From assembly GCA_964036045.1 (NCBI GenBank), contig OZ038395.1:6525753-6589752 (forward strand): a stretch of DNA of 64,000 bases. The letters run 5' to 3'. The stretch comes from Eutreptiella sp. 'Long Island Sound 2002' (lineage: Eukaryota > Euglenozoa > Euglenophyceae > Eutreptiales > Eutreptiaceae). The position numbers and the translations under genes are program-made. Shown here piece by piece: positions 19,860-31,688 of the stretch. The notes beneath the pieces are model-generated. The model saw only the letters and a program-made list of their open reading frames with translations. It did no database searches and was not told the DNA's origin. The stretch's first letter is position 1, and every line of letters begins with the position of its first letter.

Positions 19860-20564
19860 TCATGGCCAAAGAGTTATAGCGCAAACTCTACCCTCTTGAC
19901 CATGATCCATTACACTAGCGCGCATGTGTGGAAACGCAAGGCATATAAAGCTTCCTAAATTACGTCGGGAGTATTGTGAATACATCCCACGTTTCCTTAT
20001 CGTCAATACTCGCAAGCAACACGAGATATGACCTTCACAAGTGGCCTCACGAATCAACTTTGTTTTGCCCATATCTTTAAGACAAATGGAGGGCAGGATA
20101 AAAGGGAAGTTGATTCGTGCATACGGAAGCACGTAGGTCCACTCGAAAGAGGTCAAATCAAGTGCGGGGATGTCGAAGTCGAAAATCCGATTTCGACATC
20201 CTGAAAAATTCGGATTAAGGTTGCGAGTATTAATTATGAAAATGGCGGAAGCATCCATGCAGTTCCTGGCGACTTTGGAGCCTTCGTGACGGATAACGTT
20301 AAAATTTCCATTATAAACAGTTAAACTGGCGGTTACGGTAAGGTCGCGAACCAACCGCCAGCAGTCAAAACAGTGAGTATCGGAACGAAAGCATAAAAAT
20401 TGACGGAAACAATATGAAAATAAAACCCTGTTGATTCCTGATGTTCTGATACACAAATCTCCGCTGGCGGTGCATCGGATGCCGATGCGGGGCTTCACGG
20501 CACGGAACACGCCGTGCATGGGGTTAGTGGACCGGAGACCGGTTGTATGCCGTAACCTGGCCAT
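19860..20564 (-). CDS. ORF of 234 codons inside LTR-C
   Basis: Begins 21 bp inside the 5' LTR on the element strand, upstream of the TATA-like block, so it would need its own promoter. Product: basic and Cys-rich, no known domain, begins MARLRHTTGLRS. Open in all four close copies but absent from LTR-E. Confidence 0.25.
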   Translation of the reverse strand: MARLRHTTGLRSTNPMHGVFRAVKPRIGIRCTASGDLCIRTSGINRVLFSYCFRQFLCFRSDTHCFDCWRLVRDLTVTASLTVYNGNFNVIRHEGSKVARNCMDASAIFIINTRNLNPNFSGCRNRIFDFDIPALDLTSFEWTYVLPYARINFPFILPSICLKDMGKTKLIREATCEGHISCCLRVLTIRKRGMYSQYSRRNLGSFICLAFPHMRASVMDHGQEGRVCAITLWP

Positions 20565-20585
20565 GGGGTTCTGGGTACCGCTTCA

Positions 20586-20589
20586 GTAT
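20586..20589. repeat. Target site duplication, inner element, right copy
   Basis: GTAT matching 3392-3395. Confidence 0.9.
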
Positions 20590-21893
20590 CAAGTATCAAG
20601 TCCCGGGTCCTGGCGGCGATTGTTCGGCATCCAAAGGACCCGTTAACCCGTACCAGGCGCACCGGGTGCCGGCTGCTACGGTCACCGCCACAGTGGCAGT
20701 GGCATACACGGCCAACATAGGCGTCACACGACGGCCGAGGTGGCCCCACAAGTCGAGAGCGACCACAAAGATCCATCAGGCTACCCCAAGCTTCCCAAGG
20801 CCCGCCGACTGGGGAGAGTCCCCACGGGTCCTTCCTCGGGCGCACCATGTCCATATCCATACGACGCGAGTCCAGAGTGCCATAGTCGAACTCCTTACGA
20901 ACCCCCAATCGTAAGGGAACTCCTCCTGAAGGGATCGGGCATCAAGGCCGTCTTTTCCCTCGCCCTACTGCCACGAAGGCCATACATGAGGGAGTCCTCA
21001 TGCAGTGTGGGCGGAGGCGTCGACTCCTCAAACCACCAGTTTCCCAGGCAGACTGACCGAGGTCAGGAGCACCGGAGGCCGCCATCCGAATGCAAGTGCG
21101 TCTGCAAATCGGTAGGCTCACACTGGGACTGACAGTGGCGGACCGCTGGGAGTGTAGTCAGGCAACTGGGCTTCCCGCCTGGCGCCATCGAGATCTCCAC
21201 ACATCACAGCGAATAGGGCAACACGGTATACGGGCACTCAAATAGTAGAATCCGTAATCAAGTACTGGTCCAGGCTGGACCAGGCTGTAAGAATATGTAC
21301 ACGGCGACTCAAGGCGCCTCTGTATCCCGATTCGTGGTGAAAAACAGTCCATCCCTCAGCGATGGGCTGATGACACTTAACATACAGATGCACATATCCT
21401 GGAGGGCAGAAAAACAAGCAACAATCTGGGTAACTAGGCGTGTAAACACACTCAGAACAGAGTGCCAAACCACGCCACGGTCAGGATAAGGCAAATGCAG
21501 GAGGATGGACAGGATAACGCCTGAGTTCAGGCATATATAGTCTCGAGACACACGTCGACTGGCCTGGATTCCGCAAATGCCATGGAACCAGACCACACAC
21601 TCAAAAATCGCAATGCCAATGACAGCGGCATCCGTTGCGCAACGTCGTATGGGCTTCAAGGCCGCAAGAGCTCAGAATTATGAAGGTCAGTTCCCCACCT
21701 GGTTTCCCAAGTATTCAGCAGGGGGGGGTGAGTGACGAATAAAAGAAGAGAGGGGCCATCCTCCTCTGGATTCAGCAGGGGGGGGTATATGGCCACTCTG
21801 CCACCGAAAGATGGAAGAGAGCAAGCAAGTAAGGGACGATTCGTCGGCCTCACAAGCGCTCATAACACATCAGGGGAGAGCTCAGGGCGCTGA
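20590..21893 (-). other. Outer element 3' noncoding region, resumed after the nested insertion
   Basis: Collinear with 6531-7834 of the inner copy, with scattered substitutions and small indels and no supported ORF. Confidence 0.8.
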
Positions 21894-24800
21894 TCAGGCA
21901 CCCCTGGCTGCAATCGCCCGGGTGAGTGCTGCCAAGTCCGAAACGTGGATCTTGGTCTTGTGCTTGCGGATGTACTCCATGAAGGGAGTATTGACCCGCG
22001 GCACGAACGAGGAGACGGGTTCCCAGGTGTCGTGGGACGGCCCATAGCCTCGCCAACGAACCTTGAACTCCAGACCTCCGGGTGCCGAGGCCTTCGGACG
22101 CTGAGCCAGGATCTTCTCGACAGTGTAGTCGTCCTGCTCAGCATAGTCGTCGTCCGAATCGGCCTCATGTTTGGCGTAGTCCAGGGACACATGTCGGCCA
22201 CGGAGGTCGGGCTCCCGCACACGGAGTTGACTCTCGTGGCGCTCCCGGAACTGTCCGTGACCCACCTTGATGCGGTAGGTGTCCTCACCAATCCTGCGGA
22301 CCACCTCGCCGGGTGTGAACCAGGTCTTGGTGCGGTGGGTGCCCATGGGGCGGGGTCTGATCACCCACACCGGGTCTCCCACCCTGAACTTCTGCGCTGT
22401 CGATCTCGGGGCGGACTTCTGACGCTCAGCATGCTCCTTCTCAAGCTGCTGGCGGATGTCCCGCGCCGTTTGCTCTTGCCGCGCGAAGAACTCCTTGGCA
22501 TCCATAGCCATGCCATCACCAGACAAGGGAAGTCCCCTACCCAGGGGGTCCCTGCCAAACAGAATCTGGTGAGGGGACAAACCGCCCGGAGTGGGGGTGT
22601 CATGATGGGCCTTCAGAGCAGGCCACATCTCCTCGAACCAGTTCCGCCGTGGATTGGTGATGTGGATCTTGCGCAGCTTCTCGAACAGCTGCCGTCCAGC
22701 CACTTCAGCACGGCCGTTAGACCGGCTGAGATAGGCAACGCTCTTGGCATGTCGTATTCCCATGAGGGAACACATAGCCTTGAACCAGTCACCAGTAAAC
22801 TGGGGCCCTCGGTCACTGCAAATGGTGCGGGGGATGTCAAAGACGGTCAGCCAATGACGAATCATCATGACTGCCACTTCTTTGGCAAGCAACCCCTTTT
22901 TGCGTGCCGGAACGGCTACAACGTAGCCGCTGTGGCGGTCCACACAGAGAACCACACAGTCAAAGGTCTCCTTGCCTATGTGCACCTCGGGCATGGAGAA
23001 GACCTCCATGGCCACGCTCTCCATGGGCTGATCAGGAACCGGGGTCCATTGGGGTTCCCCCTTGACGTTCCGGTTGTCGGGATTGCAGGCCTGACAGACC
23101 GAGCAACCCTTCCTGACCTTCTTGATGGCGGTGTAGAGAACGATGTGGTCGATCTCGAACCGGCGCTGCATGTCAAGGGCTCGCTTCTTGACCCCTGGGT
23201 GCAGCATGTGGTGGTGCCAAGCTTCACAAAGCTCGAGCACCCGGGACTCCGGGACTAGCAGCTTACCATTCCGGTAGAGCTTGCCATCTTCCTCGGTCAG
23301 CCCCTTTGGCCACTTCTGTCCGTCGTCAGGGTCGGTCACAGCCCTATACTCGGCCGCAAAGGCCTCAGACTTGGCGTAGTCGTCGGTCCAGTCGTCCTGG
23401 AGGCAAGACTCCGGGAAGAGGTGCTTGTCGGACTCAGTTCCCACAGGGGGTGCCGGACCGGGCCTTCCGCCCGCGGCACCCACAGGGGCGAGTACACTGA
23501 CCGTTCTGCTCACCCTCGAAGCGGGGGGGGCATCTGCAGCCATGACGACGAAGCATTTAGCACCCTCCTCCTCCATCAGGCGCTCCATTTCAATGATCCT
23601 CTTGGCTTCAGCGGTCTCAGCCTCATCGCCATGGGCAGAGATATCCTGCATGCCCTTGCTGGCGGGATAGGCCCACCTACTGAGACAGTCCGCCACGGTG
23701 TTATCCTTTCCAGGAATATACACAACCGTTAGGTCGAACTTGGCCAAGGTCTCGTGCCATCTTGCCCGTCGGGAGGCGGGACCTGAGGGGGTGTCCACGT
23801 GCTCCTTGTGCCACGACTGCAGACTCTGATGGTCGGTGCAGACGGTGACGGGATGGAGGGCTATGTACCCAGCCCACTTCCTGAGAGCCATGACGATGGC
23901 ATACGCCTCCTTTTCACGGGGCGTCCACGTCCGTCTCTGGCCTTCCGCCAGGACTCGGCTCCAGAAGGCCACGGGCACGTGCCTCCCGTCGTCAAGCACT
24001 TGCTCCAACACAGCGCCAATGGCGTAGTCGGAAGCGTCGGTGCGCAGGACGAACCCTCGGTCGGGATCCACGAGGTGCAGACCCACTGCGGATAGCAGCG
24101 CCTGCTTCATCCCCTCAAAGGCACGGTCGGACTCTTCAGTCCAGACCAGAGCCTTCTTGGACCCCTTCTTGGTCTCCTCTCGGTTGCCCTTGAGCATGGT
24201 CGTCATGGGGGCTGCATACTCGGCATACATTTTGATATACCCCGAGTAGTAGTTGCAGAACCCCAAGTACGCCCGTAGCTCAGAAACCGTTTTGGGCTTT
24301 TCCCGGTGCTCAATCGCAGCCACCTTGCCAGGTATGGGCTTTCGCTGCCCGTTCCCAACTACGTGGCCAGCGAAGACCACCTCGCTTACCGCAATGGTGG
24401 CCTTGTCACTGCTGCCCGTGAGTTTGTGCCGAACCAGAAGGTCCAGCACTCGAGTGACGTCCCTCTCGTGTGCCTCCAGGAGCTCCTCGTAGCTCATGCT
24501 GGGGTCCCCGGACGCGATGATCACGTCGTCCACGAAGGGGTCCGCACAGTCACGCACCGGCTCAAGCAGGTTCTCCAGCATCCGCTGAAAAGCCGCATTG
24601 CCGTTGGTAACGCCCATAGGCATCACCTTCCACTGGAGAGGTCCAAGTGGGGTGCTCATGGCTGTGCAGGCACGGGACTCCTCGGCGAGAGGCATCTGAT
24701 GATAACCATGTTTCAGGTCAATCACCGTGAAGATCCTCCGCCGGTGTTGCTTTTGCAGCATGTCCTCAATGAGGGGCAGCGTATAGCTGTCGTGCTGCGT

Positions 24801-26915
24801 TTGGGCGTTCAGGCCGCGGTAGTCGACCACGAGCCGCCACTCACCGGCAACCTTCTTGGGGACGACGAAGCAAGGAGAGGCCCATTCGGAGTGGCACGGC
24901 TCGAGCCAGCCTCTCTGGATGAAGTCACGGAGGATCTTCTCCATGGCCTCTTTCCTCTCGCCCCTCAGGGCAAACTCCCGGTGCCGATACACACGGGGGT
25001 CCTGCTTCAGTCGTATCTTGGCCTCGCCATACGGTCCACGCACCGGTGGGGGGAACACAGGTTTTCCGCTGAAGAAGGTCTCGCCATACTTCTGCTTCAG
25101 CCTGGCCCTCAACGCCTGGATCTTGGGGCAGTCATCGGACTCCGCCTTGGCTTTTCCGGGCACTTGAACCACGGAGCTTACTTGAGGGGTAGCGACCCCG
25201 CTCGCTTTCGGCTCAGGTGGTCTTCTCAGGTGACCCAAAGGGCCGTCTCTGTTCTTGCCTCGGAACAGATCGCCGTAGGTGGGTGGGTTACCGCCAGGCG
25301 GCTCGTCTTGGCTGGACATGTGATCCAGCACCCTCTGTACGAAGGTATTCCCGTCATAGGAGCCAGAGACGATTGAGTCCACTTCCCACCAGGCTTTGTC
25401 CTGGCCTTTGCCCTCACGCTGGTTCCCCCAGTCGTGAAAGGGCTGATCCATATACCCCTGAACCAGATCCCACTCCTCTTCAGTGAGGGGGTCTTCGGAG
25501 TCCGATTCTTCGATGTCAACAGGGGGAACCGCAAAGCATTGCCTCCAAGGCTCTGCTATGATACGGTTGACACACACGAAGTCCGTGGTGTCGGCCTGAT
25601 CGAGGCCCCCATCCACATAGTGGAATTCCGTTGGCCATCTCTGGGGTGGCATGGGCTGTCCCTTAGCGTCCTGATAGACACTCTCTCCAGCCGGTAGGAC
25701 GACCTTGTTTAAGGTCATGTTGGTCAATGAGGCTACCCAATGTCGGGTACTTTCCTCCTCGGTGCATCCCATAGGAACAACCAGCACTGCCTTGGAGCGG
25801 TCCTTGCGAATCTTCGCTATCGCTCTTGGAATGTCCCAACGGGGGCAATGCATCCACATCAGTCCCTGATGCGGACCCCAGTGCTTCTTCCACGCGGAGT
25901 CCTGTGCGCTCCAGTACTTCTCACACACCCGCAGATGGGCGGAGGTTCCTGAAGAGAACGCATCCAGGGGCAGATCCGAAGCTCCCAAGTCCGCGACAAC
26001 TCGGCTTGCCACTTCCGGCCTTACGCCGTACTCCTGGTTTGCAGGACCAGTTGGCTCGGTGTCCAGCGCGGCCACTTCGAGCTGATTGCGTTCGGGGTGG
26101 ATCCATTAGCATTCCACATGGTGCTCAGGTGACGAAAGCCACGAGAGTTGGTCGTCCTGGTACAGGGTCATGGAAGCCTGGGCCGGGAGGACGCCGGAGT
26201 CCGTCTCCATCATAAAGTCGTACCCGACGATCATGTCCCAGTCCATCTCGGCCTCGTAGAAGCTACCGTGCAGGAGGATTTCCTTGCCGAGGTCTGGGCG
26301 GCTCAGCTCACGATGGTTCACGAACTGCAGCCCAATGGCCGCTTCCTTCGTGCCTCCCACCATGTACTGGCCGTTCGCCACCTTCAGCCTGACAGGTTTC
26401 CGACTGTCGGTCAGACACTCTGGTGGAAGTAGACCAGCCTTGACCAAGCTGACTTGAGCTCCCGTGTCGACCAACACGTCGAAAACCTTTTCCACTTCCC
26501 CGCATAAGGCACGGACCTTAAGATGCAACTGCCGCTCGCGACCGACACGGCGCACGGCGTGCAAGCTCAGGATCTCCGGCCGTTCCAGAAGCTCAACAAG
26601 CGACTGGTGCAGGTCGTGGACAATGGGCTCAGGCTGCCCATCTGCAGCATCCAGCTGCGGTCCGGGTGATCTTCCGATACTCTCGGATAGATCCTGTAGT
26701 ACATCAAACACGTTCTTGGTCGCGAAGGACGGACGGGTGCAAGGGTTCGTGCCTTCACTTGCCCTCACCCCGCCTCCGCGACTGGGCGCCGGACCGGGCC
26801 TTCCGCCCGCGGCAGTCCCCTTGTGCTTATCGACTCCCGACTGGGATGGATCGGCGCTTCCCACGTCACCATCCTGCGACCGCCCTAGCTGGGGCCCTTG
26901 GCTGCAGGGGCTCCG
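21894..26915 (-). pseudogene. pol: Outer element pol, one nonsense codon and integrase active-site change
   Basis: Same domain order as the inner Pol. A CAA-to-TAA change (26106-26108), in the segment after the protease (HVEC/WIHP context), splits it into a 252-codon piece and a 1393-codon piece. Downstream domains remain open: RT FVDD, RNase H TDAS, integrase and chromodomain. The first integrase catalytic Asp is Glu here (AMEVF instead of AMDVF, near 23008), which would be expected to block integration even without the stop. Otherwise very close to the inner copy. Confidence 0.9.
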
Positions 26916-29900
26916 CTAGGGGGCGTCGGTTGTGGAAGAGGGGGTGTTCTCCTCGGCCTCAACGTCGTTGATGCCCTTCTTCCTTCCCCCTTTCTTACCC
27001 TTGTTCTTGTCCTTGTCCTTGTTCTGGTCATTCTGGTTGTTCTCCTTGTTCTTGTTGTCCGATCTGGGGACCCAGTTCCGCTTGATCTCCTGGATCTCCT
27101 TGGCCAACTCGGTCCCCACCGACGACATCAGCTTGGCCAGCTCGTCCTTGTCGACCTCCATTTTGGCTTCCCGGATACCCGCGGGCGCACGCTTCTTCGA
27201 CCCGTGCGCCTTCTTGTAAGCCTCCGTGTCGGCCTTGTGGACGGGGCATGTTCGGTGGTCATGGTTGAAGCCTTTCTTCCTCCCATAACACACGAAACAG
27301 CCCTGAGGGTGCGCTCGTATGAACTCCCCAAAGGACAGCGGAGGGTCGCCAATGCGGCGAGGGTCCCTCTTCTCCTTCTTCCTCCAACCCTGCTGCAGGG
27401 GCTTCCAGTTTCCCGGTTTGCTCCCCGCGCTCAGGTTGTTGGCCACGAAGGCACAAACGGCCACCTCGGCGGGCTCATCGTCGTCGTCATCGTCGACGAG
27501 AGTCTCATCGCCGCCGGCTCCCGCTGGATCCATGGCGGCTTCCCCGCCAGGTCCCTCGCCAACATAGTTGACGTCGCGGTCGCCGGGCCTCAACCCGCGG
27601 GTGTGGTGGAGGTTTCGGTACTCTTTGAGTACTTCCTCGCCAACCCACTCCAGGATCTCGTCGCAGCTCATCCGCGCCGGGATGGGCTGCAGACGGATGG
27701 TCTGGCCGCTCAACTCACAATCGTCAAGGCGCCACATCGCGGTCTTCTCGCGATCGCCCGAGACGGTGATGAGAAGAGCGTTCCGCAGGGAGTGCCGTTT
27801 GACATCCCGGGCCACGTTCTTCTTCGCCCAAGACACCACGTTCGTATGATACTCCTTGGGGAGCATGATCTTGACCGTGTGGTTGGACTTGGCCCTCTTG
27901 GATTCCTCCTTGGTGACCCTCTTGATCCATGCCTCCGGCAGCATGGAGAGCAGGCGAGCCTGCTCGTCACCCTCGTTCCAATCCTCCACGTTGCGGCGGA
28001 AGAGGGTGTATTTCCCTCGGAAGTCCCGCCATTCTCGTAGGCGGATCTCCCGTCCATCATGCTCAAGCTTGATGGACTTCCAGCGCTTGGCCGCCACCTG
28101 CGGAGCGTCCACCCGCTCCTGCTCGTTGAGCCACTTCTTGGCTTCCTTGAGGGTCTTGATTTTCCCCTCCTTGGTCGCCATGAAGTATAGCTCTCCGAGC
28201 ACTTCCGGCAGGCGGTACCTGAACCGTTTGAAGACATACTTCTCCGCATCAGCGGGAGGCAGGTCTTCAGTGACGGTCAGCCCCCAATCGTCCAGCTTCT
28301 CCAAGAAGCGGTCGAGGCTGAGGGGGTTGCCGTCGTACATGGGGGGCTGGATGTCCTTCAAGTCTTCCCACACGGCGGCGTCCGCGGCCTTAGAGACCAT
28401 GAACGCCGGCCGCGAGGTCGACCGAGGTTCCCATCGGCCTCGCCCACGGACTCCCACGGCCGCCACGTCCATCTCCTCCATGGAATCCCTGTGGCTACGC
28501 CGCGGTTCCTCCACGTACGCTGAACCGAAATGTTCACGCCGTACTGCATCCATGTACGCATCCTCATCACGGCGCCGGCGGCTGCGTTCAGCGGCCTCCC
28601 GTCGTGCACCACGCGGCGGGCTGATGTCGAACTCCTCCAGGTCCAGGTCCAGGTCCTCACCTTCGCCGACATCCCACTCCACGTCTCCTCTGGGGACCTC
28701 ATCCCTGAGTCCACCATAACGTCCTCCAGCCCTGGGGATTGGCACCGGGGCCGGTGGCGGGCGTCGGGGGCGTACAGGCGTCCGCGGTGGAGCACGGCGG
28801 TTGTGGTAGTCCGCGCTGAGCCACTCATCGCGCCATTCCTCACTGCCACTGCCGGGCGGCACGCGCTCGTTGCGGCGGCCCGCGCTGTGGTGAGAGGGGG
28901 CGGTGAGAGAGGGGGCACTGGCGCTGGGGCGACTCCTGGGGGCTCCGCCGGGGGCATGGGGTCTGCCTGGACCTGGTCCGGGTCCCCAGCCGTCGTCCGA
29001 CGAGCCAGACTCCAGGGGTGGGTGGTCGCTGCCGACGCTCCCACGGGCTTCCAGCGCATCCAGCCTCTCCTGCAGGCCGCTGACGACGTTGGTCAGCGAC
29101 TTGGTCTCGGCCCTGGCGATGTCCAGGTCCTTCTGCGCGCGCGCGGCGACCGTGGAGATGCGAGCCATCTCGCTCTTGCCCGTGTCTACCTCCAGCTCGA
29201 GCAACTGGACTCTCCTGCGGAGGTAGACAATCCACCGCCAGGTGGCATCCGGGTCGCCGTTCCCTGGTGGGTCGTCGGGGTCCCCAGGGGGTCCTCCAGG
29301 AGGGCCTCCGCCGGGTCCGCCCGGTCCAGGGGGTCCTCCCCCGCCCGGTGGTCCGCCTCCAGGGGGTCCACTTGGTGGGCGTCCTCCAGGGGGTCCTGAA
29401 GGTCCTCCGCCAGGGGGTCCCGGTGGGTCTCCGCCGGGTCGCCTCGGTGGGTCCGAGGATGGGCGCTTCCTCGTGATGCCGAACTCCATGTCGTCATCCT
29501 CGTCCATGTCGCCCCACCTGGGCGTCCCGGTCACGGAGGACTCGGAGCTCCGGTAGGGAGGAGGGGGATCCTCATCCTCACCTTCCGGTTCCATGGGGAC
29601 GTCTCCGCCTCCTCCGCCCGTCCAAGCCACCACTTGGCGATGCCGACGGCCTCGTTCATCCCCGTCACTGGCGGTGAAGAAGGGGTCACTGTCGTGGGGG
29701 TGCCCACCCGCTGGCCTCCGCGGCCTCTCGGGGGTCTTCCCCTTGCCCTTCCTCCGTCGACGGGCGGTGGTGCCACTGCTCCCACTGCTGCCCGTGTCCG
29801 CCTCATCCAGCTTCATCCTGGAGGAGGCGTCCCCTTCGAAAAGCTTTCGAAGGGTCTCCACTCGTGATCCTCCCGGGGGAGTCTCGCGGTGGAGTTTGGC

Positions 29901-31237
29901 CTCTGCCTCCTCCATTGCGGCGGCGGTGGCTGCGGCAGCTCGTGCTTCGGCTTCCTCCCGAGCACGAGCCGCCTCGGCTTCCCGGGCCTGCAGCAGCTGC
30001 GCCTTCTGCGCCTCCAACGCCGCCAGCTCCGCCTCCGTCTTGGCCTTCTCCTCAGCGACCTTCCGTCGCGCGGCCTCGATGGCTTCCCTCTTGGCGGCGT
30101 CCTCCTGGGCCTTAGCCGTCGCTTCGGCGTGGGCCCTTTCCTCCGCCTCCTTCTTTGCCCTCTCTTGGGCAAGCGCCTCTCCCAGCGCCTTCACCTCGGC
30201 CTCCTTGCAGGCAATGGCCTCCTGCGTCAGGCGGGCTTCTTCGTCGGCTGCCGCCAACTCACCGTTGACCTGGGCAGTCGCTGCCCCATGGGCGGCCACG
30301 GCCGTGAGTCCGCCGCAATGGCCGCCACGGTCTGGGCGTGGATGGCCATGCCATGCGCCCACTCCGCAGCCTCCTCCTGGGCGATGCCAGCGGCGCCCTC
30401 CACGGCAGCGCTGTACTGCCTGGCCCGTTGCCGGGCAACCCGACGGTTGCAGGGCACCCCACAGGCGCGCTCACAGGCGCGCGCCACGTCCCTTTCGGGA
30501 GCAACGCTGCTGCTGGAGCTGGCCTGGTCGGCTGGCATCCTCCCGCGGTGGGCCGACTCCACGTCGCTGCTGGGGCCTGCTGAGGCCTGCCGGGTCTTCA
30601 GGAGCAGCGGACGGGGCTTGGCCTGGGTCTGCTTGGCGACTTGGATGTAGTCGCCAAGGGTGGTGGAGCCGGGGTGGTGACCACCATTGGGCCGTTGGGG
30701 ACTGGGGGCTGGGGTTCCGCCCTTGGCGCCTTGGTCGGCTTCGGCGGCAAGGGACTCCTGGTACTCCCGCCACTTCCGGTCCCGCTTCTTGTCCCCGGCG
30801 GACCGCTTCTCCGTCGCCGGAGACGCGCTGCTGCTGCCCTGCAGCCTGCGCTCGCTCCCCGGTTCGGGGAACTTCTTCTCGATCACGTCCCACAGGGAGA
30901 CGTTGATCGAGGCACCCGACGGGTGGGCGTTGGGCTCCTCGTCCTCCTCAATCCCGTCGGGACGCAGGCCTTCGCCGGGCCTGTCGGGCCGGGTCCACGT
31001 CCTCCAGCGCCTCTGCTGGTGGCGGTACTCGTACCCCTCCGCCCGCAGCCAGTCCTCCACGGTCTGCAGGCGGTCGGGGGCGATGTCCGTGCGGAGCTCG
31101 AAGCTCCTGGGCATGCCGCCTTCGCACTTGGGGTTGCTGTGGCGGTAGTGCTGGTCCCAAACCAACCCACGCAGCAGGCGTGCTGCATGGGGGTGGGGCC
31201 GCGGCCACGTCCTGCCCGCTTCCTGCCAATTCACCAT
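26916..31237 (-). pseudogene. gag: Outer element gag with a 1 bp frameshift
   Basis: The ATG at 31237 (MVNWQEAG) opens a frame that is lost near 30311. There, one base present in the inner copy (GTGAGTCCAGCC on the plus strand) is missing (GTGAGTCCGCC). The frame resumes as a 1148-codon ORF covering the coiled coil, Pro/Gly repeats, capsid-like region and zinc knuckle. It ends with the same TAG-CGG junction to pol (26918-26916). Confidence 0.9.
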
Positions 31238-31688
31238 GGCAGCGGGGGCGTAGATGGTCTTGAAGTCCTTGATGTGCACTCGTTCAACTCAACGAACTGG
31301 TTGTGGTTGTTGAGGAGGGTGCTGCAGCACTGGATTGGAAGTGCGGCTGGTACTGGTCAGCCGGTGGTTGTGGAGGTGGTTGACGCGGCCTTGCTGGTCG
31401 GCCGATGGGACTCCGGGTCGGCCGATGGGGCTGATGCAGGAGTCCTGGTCTGTGCACCTCTTTCACGGCTGCTGCGCGGTCAGGGCGAAGCTCTGGACGG
31501 CGCTGCTGGCTCCATGACGAACTCGGCGCTGTCGCTGAGTGGCGCTGCGAGCTGCTGCGCTGCGCTACGAGACGCTGCGCTGCGCTGCGAGCTGCGAGCT
31601 GCGCCGCGCTGCTGCGACGCGCTGCTCGGGGTTGTTGGCCCCGAGTGGCACGCGAGGGCTGGGTAACCCCGCGGCGGTGAAACGCTTT
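31238..31688 (-). other. 5' leader of outer element
   Basis: Matches 17189-17639, including the conserved AAAAGCGTTTCACCGCC after the LTR and the GCTGCG-type microsatellite (31540-31625). No TGG-type primer binding site. Confidence 0.6.

Larger units (their letters stand above)
3396..20585 (-). mobile_element. Inner family 1 chromodomain Ty3/gypsy retrotransposon, apparently intact (17.2 kb)
   Basis: Flanked by TSD GTAT and 2946 bp LTRs that differ at about seven sites by my count, implying a recent insertion. On the minus strand the order is: 5' LTR-C, leader 17639-17189, Gag 17188-12857, in-frame UAG, Pol to 7835, 1.5 kb 3' noncoding region, polypurine tract, 3' LTR-B. Gag and Pol are open throughout and all catalytic motifs I looked for are present. 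At 17 kb with 2.9 kb LTRs and a 1443-residue Gag it is very large for a chromovirus. The insertion target is the 3' noncoding end of another copy of the same family. Confidence 0.95.
17640..20585 (-). repeat. LTR-C (5' LTR of inner element, likely promoter)
   Basis: 2946 bp, the transcription-initiating LTR of the intact copy. It contains the TATA-like block at 19349-19362, inverted-repeat arms 19232-19244 and 19277-19289, the hairpin 19781-19807 and the 234-codon ORF 19860-20564. Confidence 0.95.
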
